A stretch of DNA of 60,000 nucleotides from Hydractinia symbiolongicarpus (Eukaryota > Cnidaria > Hydrozoa > Anthoathecata > Hydractiniidae). The notes under the pieces are model-generated. The model was not told the origin of the DNA, searched no databases, and saw only the letters and a list, made by a program, of their open reading frames with translations. This document shows, one piece after another, positions 26,869 through 39,594 of the stretch. Positions within the stretch are counted from its first letter, which is position 1. The number at the start of each line of letters is the position of its first letter. Location: positions 622,001 to 682,000 of the forward strand of contig NC_079884.1 of the NCBI RefSeq assembly GCF_029227915.1, written 5' to 3'. A program made the translations under genes and the position numbers.

Positions 26869-26940
26869 TGCCTAACAGTTAAAAATATTCAAATTTTTAA
26901 GTGTTAGGCAAAAAACACTATTCTTATGAAAAATAGTGTT
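26869..26940. repeat. Double hairpin, copy 2
   Basis: Same structure as 13,819-13,890. The first stem has one mismatch, at a different position from the mismatch in copy 1. The second stem is intact. Confidence 0.75.
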
Positions 26941-29900
26941 TATTTTTAAAAGACAATGTCATGGTATATTGAGTCTAGACGCGTACTTTTCAATCCATAA
27001 AATCATGACGTTATTGGTACCAATCAGATTACCCTACATTGGGATGCATATTTTAGTTACAAACATTTCTCAATGGCTAATTTAAGAAAACCAAAGTAGC
27101 AAAAAGTGGGAAAGATTGATTTCGCAGTTAAATGCCAATCAGATTGACTTATACAATATTTCTATGTCTAATTTTAAAGACAAGTTATTCATTGTTTATT
27201 GTCACACAATAGACTTGACTGCGCTAACATGGTTTTGGCACTTTTGAAAAGATATGATGGCATTTAGACCTATGTTTAGATAATTGGTTACAGGAAGCTA
27301 GAATGTTGTTTAAACTATCTGAGATCAAAATTTAATTTGTATTGCTTCATCTTTATGTCGTTACGAACACATATCAATGTTAAGGAAGGAAAATCAATTT
27401 GACAGCAAAATAAACATTCTAGTTTCTGTCCCTGTAAACAGAAATTTCACTTTTTAAACGTATTCCAGTCTTTCGGGTCATCACCTTTTGATAAATAGGT
27501 GTTGGACTTAAGTGAAATTGGGTCTATGGTAACAAAGTCACTATGTTAAAAGTATGTCATGAGTAAAAGTAATTTTTTGCTGGTCTGACGTGGCATGTAC
27601 TATTTTATTAAGGGGAAAAATAGATTTAACTTCTTGTATTTCTTATGTACCAGAAACAACGTATGTCGTATAGTAATACTATTTTTAACGATTTTAATTG
27701 ATTAGTACTGTGAAGATTGAATCTTCGACTGCAAGTTTCTCTTTGTTCTCCTTTGTGATAGAATGTAGAAAAGCATATGAATTTTTAATCTACATAAAAG
27801 CAAAATCATATGGAACTTTGGAAGTGAGATTTTTCTACTTATTTTTTATAGGTATTACCTCAGGAAGTGTACTTAACATGGTGGGTTACTCGAGGCTGAA
27901 TTTGGATTACTTTAAGTGTCAGATTTTTCGGTGAATAACTACGGTCGTAAAAACGTATAACTTGCGCAAGATGTTTTTTGGCCGCCGCTAAAGAAAAATT
28001 AAAATTATTATTAAGTTAAGATGAATGTGCAGGTTGTTTTAAAGATGATTTTAATCAAGTTTAATCAATTTAAGATTAATTAATTTACTAAAGATTTTAA
28101 TTCCCAAATTCGTGAAGATGTATTCGGAAGAAAACTACTTTATCTACCTGCGACACTAACCTTTACAGCCAACGGATTAATTGGTATTTTCTGCAAGTTT
28201 ACTGAGTAATAAAATTGCCAATTAAAATTAAACAAAATCCTACTTCGAATTCCATTTATTTTCAAGAAATTAAGAAATGTAAAAATGTTAATTCATTTAT
28301 TAATGACTGACGCAGTTACAAATTACCGGTAGTAAAGACTCATTTATTTTCGTTTTTCTTTTTGTGAGCGCATGCGTATTTTGAAAGACTTACAGATTTT
28401 ATCCCAATGCTCTTGTGCTATCTGAAAAACTCGCGAGCCTTTTGCGATATAGCAGTCAAACGGTAACGAACATTAAGACCAGTGAAAATAACCCGCAATT
28501 TAAATCTTTATTTTTATTCCAGTTTTGGTACGGTGTGTAGAAAAATATCAATTTATTCATAAGACATGGTAGATACAGAACATTCTCATGAACTAACACC
28601 ATACTATTTAAAAAGGATAAAAAATATTTTGATATAATGCACAAGTGTGGAACTATCGTAAATCATTAACAAGTGTTACCGTAACTGCAAATGCAATATT
28701 ATTAAACGCACAAAAAAAAAACACTATTTGATATATGACTTACTTTTACGAACCCATTTAACACGTTCATACATTCATTTCGCACGGAGTATGACGAAAA
28801 TAATGGCTTTGAGTAAATTAACCCCAGAGTAACATCTTTATCTTAAGAACGAGGACTTTGTATCAATCATTAAAAGAATATTGTCTTGAGAGGCTAATTT
28901 CAACAAATTAAAGCCATCAAACAAATACTCTCTTGGAAAGAAAACCCCTATGCAATCTTTTTTCTTATATACAAAGCAATGGATTGGGACTGGGAAACAA
29001 CCGCCAGTCGCAGCACATATTTACATATGATCTGAGCATCTTTTAACGCGAAAGTTGATTAAACAGCTCAGATATAATCTAAGTTATATATTTTATAACA
29101 CCATACTGTGATTCATTCCCGTTATGCAATGAAAAGGCATAGTACTGATAATTAAGATATAATGTACTGAGGTTTCTCTGAGGAAAAGTCGCATTAAAAA
29201 GGAAGATGTTGTATTAATTACTAAAAAAATATTGTCTTGAAGGGTTACTTTCAACAAACAACCATCAAAGAACTTCTCTTTCCAAAGAAATTGGAAATGC
29301 TGTAACTAAAGATTTATTATTTCCATAATTCACTTAAAATACAAAAAATACCTCTGATTACCGTTTTTCTGCATTATTATTTACAAGCCACAATTTTTTT
29401 AAAAAAAACCTAAAAGTAATTGCGGTGGTTTTTGTTTCATTAAGGCTCCTGCGATACTGATTCTACTACATTTACAGCTTCCATTTCAACTTTAGACTGC
29501 TTAACTAGACAACCGCTTTAGATATCAATCCTATTCTATGCAACGCAAAGCAACCTGGAGTGATTCAGGCTTTTATAGTCTCTAACATAACACTGCGGAG
29601 TTTAAAATAAATGACCTTCCGTACATCAAGCAAACGCCAAGGTACCAGTAGTCAAAGTAAAACGCAATGCTACAACTCCGTTTTAATTTTTTTTTAAAAT
29701 GAAGTTTTTACGCCAAAATACTAGGGATATATATTTACTGTCGATGACAACGTTTTCGATTTGTTTTACACGAGCGTAAAAATTTCCAAGCAAAGCCACA
29801 ATATCAAACTGATAGTTTTTTAAGAGGTGCCGCTTTTCAATTAAACAATGACTAATCACTTCCTTTTACGCATATTTCTAGCCTAGTTTGCCATATTCAT

Positions 29901-32068
29901 ATTTGTGGCTACGATTTCGAAATCGTACATGGCATCAAGTTAACGCTTAACCGCAGGTACTATCGCAAGATATCTCTGCCAATATTCCATTCCAAATACA
30001 ATACCAATTACAATTGGTCATTGTATCAAATCCCATTGAATTGATTGAGCGACAATCAAGCTTAATACACCTTCACCCAATGAGTTTTCTTTGATGTCTT
30101 TAAACTTTTTTTAAACAAAATAAATGTGTTTTTTAAAATCCTTACTTGGAACTTCATAGAATATGAAATCCCCAGATTCATACAGCAAACAAAGAACTTG
30201 TTACAACAGGTTTTTTAATTTTGTCCTAATTAAACTGTGCCTAAAATTGAGTCATATTAGTACAAGAAGAAAATTAAAAAGATTTTGACCGAAACATTAA
30301 TACCACAAAAACAACATCTTTTAACATGTCGGACTAAGTTTACAATTTATTCAAACACCAATTCTAAAGTCAAAACATCAAAGTTCTAAAATTTTACGGA
30401 ACATGTAATTCTGTAAACGTGTATTGATCGGCGGTTATGGTGTTGAAAGTGACCCGTATTACTATATTGAACAATTTTACAAACTAAAAGATCAGAGATT
30501 GTGGTATACTTTGTTGCTACATATTGAACTGTTTGTCCATTTAGGCGCATGTTAACGTTATTAGAGACTCTTTCTACAAAGTATGCAATTAAGGAAGGAT
30601 AAAAAAGTGCTAAATTTGTTAATGAACATGTTACTTGCACAGAAAATCACGTCCCATATATAGTTATCTAAGTGATTTCTTCAATATTTTCTATATTGTC
30701 AACAATGGCACGCACCCCAGTTTGTTAAAACGTATTGTCCTAATACAGTTTACATCATTAACATCATATTTGCAAATTATTTTCGCTTTAGTCTCTTGAC
30801 GATACGTATTTGAGAATAGGCTATTTATGTATCTATTTTTTTCCTTGCTCATGTCATATGATAGTGGACTAATAGACTTCATATGATAGTGGGCTAATTT
30901 CAGCCCGGCTAATGTGATAAACCCTAAAAAGCTGTATTTTAATTAAAAAAAAAAAAAAAATTAGCAAAAATGTTGTTTCAAGCTGAACCTGAAGGGTTTA
31001 AGTGTATTTCAGGCTCTTGCAGGGATGATAGCAGCAGGCCAGATGTGGATGTTCGAAAATGATAGTTACTCAGAAAATTAAACATTGTGCATGGCTCACA
31101 CAGTCGAACAATTCATTTGTAAGCCTTTCAATATACAAGTTGTGATTCACTTCTGGTTGTGCAATGAAAGGGCGTAGCACAGATAATAAAGAATGATGCG
31201 TACTAATATGCTTTTTATATGAAAAATCTCATTATTTGTATATTTGTATAGATAACAAATTAATCATTCATTTGCGTGCTTTTTAATTTGTAATATTTTA
31301 TAGATAATAATTTGCATTCAATCAATGTGACGTCAAAGATGAGATTTTCGTTATCTCTATCTGTCATTTTTCTTATTATAGCTAAAGGGAAAAGGGAAGT
31401 ATATTTCTATACACAAATGTTGAAAACAATTTAAAGATTAAGTATCGTAGTATACAAAAAAGACCAACATGTTATATTATAATATCTAAAAATACTAAAT
31501 TGTTACGTAAATTCTATGCTTTGTAAGTCATGATTCTCATAGAAAACAACAGAAGCATATCACAAAGAAATAACATATTTAAGGATATATTGGAGAGAAA
31601 AAAGTGTGTAAAACACTAAAATAAAAATTCTTTTTTTTCCTGTAAATCCAGTAAAATAAATTTATAAGATTCTAAAATGTTTTGTAAGGATAATCTTTAG
31701 GTGCGATTGGTTTCTGTTGTTTGTAATTTTTATCCTGGCATGAAATAACGAGATAACTATAGTAAAATATTTATTAAAATGATAAACAGCGATTATTGTT
31801 AAATTCTGATATCCTGTCATTTGCAGAATATTTAAAAAGTGAAATATGTTCACCAAAATGGGCAACAAAAGCTTTTCTTCGGCCCTTATTACAACAGGTC
31901 TTGTTACAACGAAAGCAAGTATAATTATGCAAACGTGAGCAACGCTGAAGGTTATTATTTCGCAATAATTCTAACTTGATTACTTTTAAAGTAGATTGAA
32001 AAGCGATAGTATGAAATATAGTTACGCTCGTCAGCAAATCATTGACTCTGAGTTGCAGTATTAAGGAG

Positions 32069-32316
32069 GCTAGTCATTAACCCGTGATAAAATGCACAGG
32101 GCGCCCTTTTTTAAATTACATGCTATTGTGTGCGCCTGTAGCACGACTTTTTCTTCCGGCCACACAGACAGAATACGGCTATTATCAAAGAGACTAGCCG
32201 TTAACCCGTGGAAAATTCCACGGGGTCGCCCGTCCTTTATATATCGCATTTCGTGTTTCCGCCACGGGACTCGCCTATCGCAGACAGACAGACAAAATAC
32301 GTCTATTATTAAAGAG
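32069..32316 (+). mobile_element. Two tandem MITE family F fragments in copy 3
   Basis: 32,069-32,192 and 32,193-32,316 each begin 'ctag(t/c)c(a/g)ttaacccgtg' and contain a 'cgccc' block and a 'cagaca...aatacg' block. The second carries the hairpin 'cccgtggaaaattccacggg'. The second is closer to the consensus start of the element at 53,227. The opposite-strand open frames across 32,070-32,349 are a by-product of this GC-richer repeat. Confidence 0.65.
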
Positions 32317-32587
32317 ATATTTCTATCAGAATTTAACACAGTTCTATAGTCTTATAAAACAAAAACAAAAAAAAGAAACTAGGAATTTAATAAGAACTTA
32401 AATTTTGAAATCTTTGTTTACGAGGAAGTATTAATTGTGTGTTTCTTCTTTCTTAAGTTGTCCAATTTATTGTTACAATAGGTAAGCAGTCCAAAATCTG
32501 AAAAAATGGCACTGACAATACTGAAAAAAAATCATAAAAAACAGGCATTTACTCCTAGCATTTCTTTTATATATGAAGCATATATTA

Positions 32588-32645
32588 CCGACTTTCAAAC
32601 AGCGCAGTCTGGACACGAATAAAGCGCTTGTAGGGACAAATTTTT
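32588..32645 (+). repeat. Left terminal inverted repeat
   Basis: 58 bp beginning 'ccgactttc'; pairs with 34,681-34,738. Confidence 0.85.
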
Positions 32646-34582
32646 AGCTTGTTTTTGTGTGACTTGATAGCCTAGTCAAGTTTCTTAGTCACGTAGAAAG
32701 GCGGAGAAATGTGTAAGCTTTTGTTGTTTCTTTCCTAATTCTTTGCTTTTTATACTAACGTTTAACTTTTAAATAACGTGTTGAAATGGTGCTGCTAGTC
32801 CTCTCTTTGGTATATTAACTTTATTAAAACAAGAACAACTTACAATTATTAACTTTTACAAAGTTCAAAGCTGGATGATGGTAAAAGGGTATTCTTAGCT
32901 CTGTGCCTGCAGAAGCAATGAGCCTGGACTGAAGTATCTATAAGAAAATTACGCACTGCTAGATATTACACATCTTTTCCTTATAATCAACTTTCATGGT
33001 ATGAATTAAGTATAGCTAGATGGCTAAAAACCACCATATGTACAATGTAATGTATGTTTGGCTATGGCTACAACAAGGACAACCAAAAAGAATTAGAGGT
33101 AGCTAGCTAATTGTTGCAAAAGTAGAAGAAAAGGATAATCAAATATCCAGCTAAAAGAATCAAGATATGGATAATTTTTAAAGAATATTTTTAAATTTGG
33201 ACGAAAGGTTATTAAAAATGCCACAACTGCATATGTAGCTAATACTGTCCTTATCAAGTGATTATCTAAAAGCGAATATTTGACCCCGCCAACTACATAA
33301 CTTTATGGTTAAGCATTTCTAAAAATAACTTGTGATGGATTGGGAAGTCATCAGATGAAAAGCGAATTATTAAAAACATTCAAACATCCATTTAGCTTTT
33401 ATAATTTTATTGTTTTGATGCAGACAAAGTCGTGGATGCCGACAAAGACGTAATCAAGACATATTTTCAGACAATGTATAAGGAACTGACATACATATTG
33501 GAATATAGATATATTGATAAATGCTAATGCCAAATTTCGCTAACAGATTCATTGTTAATCCTGTTGGGTTTAAAAGTGAATTTTAAGTTTTTTTATTATT
33601 TAATTCAACTTTTTCTGGCTAACTTTCTTTTTTGAGAAAAAGATTTTAAGGATAAAGGTAATTTTTAAGAGATGGATTTTTACAGAAAGAAGTTTTCATG
33701 ATGTTTTTAGGCTTTCTTTTTTAGTTTACAAGTTCACAAAAAATTTTAAGAGTGACTCATGTGTTTGCATGTGTTTACAACTTATTCGCTGAAATAAATT
33801 CTTGTCAATAAGTATAAAGAGAACATTTCCTTACTTACATGTAATTTTGCTATGATATCTTTCCAACCTTTTCTTATTCTTGTCAGAAAAGTTTGACCTA
33901 CCATTCCCCTTCTAACCAATTATATATATGCAATTTTGGAGTTTTTTTTGTGAGAATTAATTTTTTTATATCGGGTATTTATTATTAACTAAAAGATTAT
34001 ATATGTCAAATGTTGATGAAGATTTTTGCAAAAACAGTTTTGCTGATGCTGAAGATTTAGTAATTTTAGTAAAAGAAAAATCAGTATTGTTAAATAATGA
34101 AAACTTTATTGTGGATAAAAAATGAAAAACTTTGTGGTAGAAATTTGTGGATGTTGGATTTTTTTTGTAAATTTAGGCTTAAGGTAGATGTAACTAACAG
34201 CTAACATAATGATAATATAAGAAAAGTATTTACAGTGATGTTTTCCTTGCCCCTGCACACTGGCCAGTCTAACTAAATCTAACTGGCTTAAACTACACCT
34301 TTCACCACACCTTTCGTCAGCTATTTAACTAGCTAGTTAGCTAACTGCACTTGCTTTGTTTTGAAATATAATGGTATTAACTATTGGGGACAATACTTTT
34401 TAAAGGTAACAATAAAAAATAGCAATGTGGTGCCAACAATAACATTTCTTTCTGGTTTAACACGTTGGACACTTGACTTTTAGCTAGGCTAACCTTCTAG
34501 TCATTTAATAACCTTAAATTTTGTGTCCATAAACCATTAAAGAATACTCTCCTTTAATTTTAGTGTTATAATAGTAAAGCAA

Positions 34583-34610
34583 GGAGGTATAAAAGTTCTT
34601 TTGTACCTCC
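34583..34610. repeat. Near-perfect palindrome inside the transposon
   Basis: Arms 'ggaggtataaaag' and 'cttttgtacctcc' can pair with one weak position and a two-base centre. It could be a subterminal structure of the element; nothing shows a regulatory role. Confidence 0.6.
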
Positions 34611-34680
34611 ATGGGTAAGCCACAAGTTAAAGTTTCTGTTAATGTTGTTGTTGTCTTCTTCTTTTTGCGCTACCATTATG

Positions 34681-34738
34681 AAAAATTTGTCCCTACAAGC
34701 GCTTTACTCGTACCCAGACTGCGCTGTATAAAAGTCGG
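34681..34738 (-). repeat. Right terminal inverted repeat
   Basis: Reverse complement of the left end with about five mismatches, ending 'aaagtcgg' before TA. Confidence 0.85.
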
Positions 34739-35636
34739 TAATGATATGCAATGATTTCAAGTACAAAAAATGACCCTGATAAATGTTTTTTTAGCATCAG
34801 AATCTTATTGCATCATTGTTCTCTGTTAAATCCTTAACGAACTAACCACAAAATCATCGAAGAAAAAAGTAACAATAATTGCGGTGATTTTTGTATCATA
34901 TTAACTGTAAGTTCTTCGCACCCAGTCACGACATCACTATCATTACATGGCACTGTTTCCTTCTAAAAGAAGACGCAATTGTATGTCATATGTTCATTCA
35001 ATACAGAGAGCAAAGATAGTATAGTCTGAATACTTCTGCCCATTTAAGACACAATTTAAGTTTATTAACGATACTTTTCTTCAACATCGTAATTTATTAC
35101 AACGCAAGCCATGATGTAGTTTTAAAGACTTATCTCGTCATTTACTCTACATTACCCTAAAACTGCAGTATAAAAAGAACAGATATAACCTAATTGATGC
35201 TTCAGATATTTCCCAAGCTTTGTTTTTAATAGGATAATTAGCTGTCTCGCGGAATGATTCATATTACTGGATAAATAAATATCGTAATGAAAATAAATTG
35301 TCATCTTTTCATGGAAATAAAATTAATTTTTGGTTGTCCAATAAGGTAAAAACAGTGTGGTGAATGCGTTTGGGATTTTGAGAACAGAATCAACCCGTTA
35401 TATTAGCCAACAAGATATTTCAGTAAACTCATTTCGCTTGAAGTTATTGGTGTGCACATAGTAAGGTGTATACACTATAGAGAGCAGGCTTAACACTTCT
35501 TCATAAGTGCTTTAAAGAGAAGGACAGAGAAAATCATATTTTGATTTTTCGATCCTAAGTAAAACAAATGAACTACAGATGCAGAAAATCATGTGTGACA
35601 TATGTGGCATGGTAAAAATTGTACTGTTAAATTTTA

Positions 35637-36590
35637 TCCGAAACATTAATACCACAAAAACAATATCTTTTAACATGTCGGACTAAGTTTACTTTATTTA
35701 TTCAAACACCAATTCAATGATGTTGAACATGATCCTAAAGTCAAAATATCAAAGTTCTAAAATTTTACAGAACGTGTAATTCGGTAAAGGTGTAAACCCG
35801 TATTACTATATTGAACAATTTTACAAACTAAAAGATCAGAGATTGTGGTATACTTTGTTGCTACATATTGAACTGTTTGTCCATTTAGGCGCATGTTAAC
35901 GTTATTAGAGACTCTTTCTACAAAGTATGCAATTAAGGAAGGATAAAAAAAGTGCTAAATTTTTTAATAAACATGTTAATTGCACAAAAAATCACGTTCC
36001 ATATATAGTTATCCAAGTGATTTCTTCAATATTTTCTATATTGTCAACAATACAGTTTACATCATTAACATCACATTTGCAAATTTTTTTCGCTTTAGTC
36101 TCTTGACGGTGCGTATTTTAAAATAGCCTATTTATGTATCTATTTTTTTCCTTGCTCACTTCATATGATAGTGGGCTAATAGACTTCATATGATAGTGGG
36201 CTAATTTCAGCCCGGCTAATGTGATAAACCCTAAAAAGCTGTATTTCAATTAAAAAAATTAAAATTAGCAAAAATGTTGTTTCTAGCTGAACCTGAAGGG
36301 TTTAAGTGTATTTCAGGCTTTTGCAGGGATGATAGCAGCAGGCCAGATGGGGATGTTCGAAAATGAAAGTTACTCAAAAAATTAAACATTGTGATTGGCT
36401 CACACAGTTGAACAATTTATTTGTAAACCTTTCAATATACAAGCTGTGATTCACTTCTGGTTGTGCAATGAAAGGGCGTAGCACAGATAATAAAGTAATG
36501 ATGCGATAAAAAATCTTATTATTTGTGAAGATAACAAATTAATCATTCATTTGCGTGTTTTTTAATTTGTAATATTTTATAGAATATGAT
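35637..36590 (+). repeat. Nested duplication within copy 3
   Basis: This stretch repeats 30,288-31,310, including the phase motif at 36,209. It is flanked on both sides by another duplicated stretch: 35,452-35,634 and 36,600-36,782 are the same part of the unit. The arrangement X-Y-X', with Y taken from about 5 kb upstream, points to one complex event such as template switching or an exchange between misaligned copies. Confidence 0.8.
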
Positions 36591-37028
36591 GTACTTGCTG
36601 TGCACATAGTAAGGTGTATACACTATAGAGAGCAGGCTTAACACTTCTTCATAAGTGCTTTAAAGAGAAGGACAGAGAAAGTCATGTTTTGATTTTTCGA
36701 TCCTAAGTAAAACAAGTGAACTACAGAAGCAGAAATTCATGTGTGACATATGTGGCATGGTAAAAATATAGTACTGTTAATAATATCCTCTGAAACAATC
36801 ATGTGGTTCAATCTGCTCTCTCTTTAAATCTTTGTGGTATCTAAAGTACAAACTTTATAAATCTAATTGGACTTTATTTACAAAGTATATACCGCTCCAC
36901 AAATATTTTAGAGATTCGGTTGAAGTGTTAGGGTATGCGGCAGTCGTCTTTATTTCACTACAGAGTTCTTACCTACTAAAATATATAGGCAAATCAACCT
37001 TCCACCGCCTCCCACCCAACCTTTCACA

Positions 37029-37145
37029 ATGTCTAACTCTAAAATTTTATTTACTTTGATTTTTCTTAGTTTTATTTTGGACATTTTGTCCGAAGGGAAT
37101 TATTGGACTGTATTTTCAGCGGATGCGAAAAAAATTCCTTTTTAA
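37029..37145 (+). CDS. Weak candidate small secreted peptide, copy 3
   Basis: The copy 3 counterpart of 21,062-21,178: 38 codons, signal-peptide-like start, one amino acid different. The same doubts apply. With no silent changes and a broken copy 1, coding is not supported beyond the open frame itself. Confidence 0.12.
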   Translation: MSNSKILFTLIFLSFILDILSEGNYWTVFSADAKKIPF

Positions 37146-39004
37146 TAAAGCGAGTATATTTGTTATTTCATTAGCTGTAGGTTTTATCTACAATATTAAT
37201 ATTAAAGTCCTGTCGAATGACTAATAAAAAGGATAAGAAGGATAAGAAATATTTCTGTTTTTAGTATTATAGAGAGTGAGTATATTGAGAATTGACGTCC
37301 AAGGGTTAAAAACAGTTGCATAACTTTTTTAGGCGTACCAAAGCTGAAAGAAATCTAAAAAGTAAGCATAATTTTACCTAAACTTTATAACTAAGCTTAA
37401 TAGTTTGACCCGCTGTACAGACAGAAGCCTCGAAAAGTGAGAAGAGAATGGCATCTTAAAATGAAAGTATCGACTTTTGCAGCGAAACGACATTTATGAT
37501 CAACTCCTTAAAATAATACTTGAAAATTCTACGGTGTTGAAATATGCCACAGTTCTGGCGATCGGTATAAACATAAGCGTATTTTGCGGCTGAAATAACA
37601 GTTTTCATAAACATACTGAGATTAAGATCAAAATACAGTAAGCTCATGATAAAAATATTATTAATGATTTTCTAATTATCCAACGAAAAGAATTTTATGT
37701 CTTAGTGAATGCTGTTGTTTAAAAGTCTGTCCAAATCAGCTTGGTAAAGTGCAAGCAATACCTTTGCATATTAAGTTTAGACAAGGTAATTGTTCGCATG
37801 TTAATCCAAAGAATTAAGATATTACTGGCTAGATAAAAACTCCATTAGGATGCATGTGATATTTATAAATATCAATCAATGATCAATTTAAGGGAAACCA
37901 AAACAGACAAATAGAGGCGTTTGATTTCGCTGTAAGTACAATATGTCATTGTCTAGTTAAATAGTCATGGTTAAATGTAACGATCCTCCCTTTTCTTTTT
38001 ATCGCACCAGAATAGCTTTTAATTGCATTTTGCTGCATTATTACTTTTTTGATGAAAGTGACAGTGGTCAAAAAGATTTCCATCACCATCTTTTACACAA
38101 ATTTGCGTTTACTTCCTGAGTTTAATGATACAATTTCAGCCTAGTTTAGAATGAATTAACGGATACAGGAAGTCTAAACGTTGAGGTACAAAAACTAAGA
38201 AAGTTTTCATCCCTCAATTATCAGCATTTTTTGTTTCATTTAATGACAGAATAACGTATATTGTTATTTTGTCATTAGATTTCAGAATAAAAAACATCTT
38301 TCAATTTGTTCCTTTAAATTTTGCTTTGGTCAGTGTCTTTCTTTACTCAATATAAAATTGATTTGAGTGCATATATGATGTGGCTGGACCACGTTGTCAT
38401 TAACGGTGAGTACTACTTATTGAATAAATCGCATTGAATACAATTACTAATGTCTGTTGTCATGTACGCAAACATTTCCTCATTTAAGTATAATTTTATT
38501 AGATATGAGGAAACGTTTATTTGCTTCAAATTGCATTTTACCAACTTTATGAGAGGAGAAGGAGAAGGAGGAATATTAGTAATATTTCATTATGTTTTTT
38601 TTAGCTTGTTAATGATATTTATTTATATTTTACACATTAAAGTGTGTTTAAAATTATGATGAAGCGGCTTAAATTTTTCTCTCACGCATCCGAGATTGCA
38701 AGATCGTGAAATAGATAATAGATAGAAGAAAAATTATTTCGTAAAATAACAATTTAGTCTTCACTTCCTTACCCAGTACGCAGAACATATAATCAGTTTG
38801 AATTCTGTGGGATTACGTGTGACACGTTAGTAATGGGTTTTGTTTATGAAATATTTTTAATTACTACTGCAAAACGACTGCTGTTAGTACTGATAATTTT
38901 TAAACCAAAAAAAAAAAAATTGTCTCATTTATTGAAATCCCTTCGTACAATTAAATTGCTAAACATGTAAAAAATATATTTAGATATTTTGTCAACGAGA
39001 GTTG

Positions 39005-39594
39005 AGGTTTTAATCAGGTGTTAAAGTTTTCCTGAGAAGTAGTATTATATATATTTCGCCAGTATAAAAGTATGCATATATATAAATTACAATGCTAGTT
39101 GGCATAAAATAACGGCAGGAGCAAGTAGAAGACACAAGGAGTGTTATCATCGAGCCTCTAGTGTTGAGCTTCTATAATAATACTTATAAAGTATACTTTC
39201 CTATATTTACAAGAATAATTTCTCACACTCTCAGTCTCAGTTTTTTCTATGTGCTACAATATCTATCCTAAAAATACTTTCTTTTGTCGATAACTGTTCA
39301 AAGTAACTTATCTTTTGTTACTTTTTTAAAATCAATATGCTACGTATTTTTATTTAAGAATGAATTCCATATAACGGGACCTCTGTGTCGAATGGTAAAA
39401 GTAGTAGATTTAAGAATGGTTTTTGGAATAATAAAATTACTTTTTGCATACCTGGTATTGTATCTATGCTTGATATTGGAAAATTGATTTGTGAAAGTTG
39501 TAGGTAGCAATCCATGTCTAACTTTAAACATGAATTTTTAGCCAGATAAAAATGTATTTTCAACGTATAATCCTTTCCCAAATGTAAGGCGTTT
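39005..39594 (-). mobile_element. 5'-truncated LINE tail, copy 3
   Basis: Orthologous in position to 23,028-23,632, with the same RYNTRYAKSNF and GPVIWNSF motifs at 39,340-39,531. A 12-base deletion just upstream of the frame end (near 39,330) is private to this copy; copies 2 and 4 keep the bases. Confidence 0.75.

Larger units (their letters stand above)
17798..30901 (+). repeat. Copy 2 of the large tandem unit (about 13.1 kb, chimeric)
   Basis: 17,798-26,071 is most like copy 3 (20,786-26,070 against 36,750-41,950 is nearly identical, with an offset close to 15,970). From 26,072 to its end the best match switches to copy 1 (offset close to 13,050-13,070). At the switch the subrepeat region is present twice, at 25,450-26,071 (copy 3/4-like) and 26,990-27,590 (copy 1-like). 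This is the expected footprint of an unequal exchange. It contains the LINE tail (23,028-23,632) and a MITE F fragment. I see no conserved gene. Confidence 0.85.
32588..34738. mobile_element. 2.15 kb non-autonomous DNA transposon with 58 bp inverted ends
   Basis: The left end (32,588-32,645) and the reverse complement of the right end (34,681-34,738) match at all but about five of 58 positions. Shared blocks are 'cagcgcagtctgg' and 'aaagcgcttgtagggacaaa'. TA lies directly outside both ends, which would fit a TA target duplication as in Tc1/mariner-like elements, although the right flank also has about four extra bases. Copy 2 has the empty site at about 19,935 ('gaagcatatatta' joined to 'taggcaatgatttc'). 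The inside holds no open frame of 60 codons, so it must rely on a transposase made elsewhere. Superfamily is uncertain. Confidence 0.85.

Noticed and set aside
32070-32349. Two opposite frames of 85-89 residues
   Set aside because: Both are by-products of the GC-richer MITE F tandem; no protein pattern.
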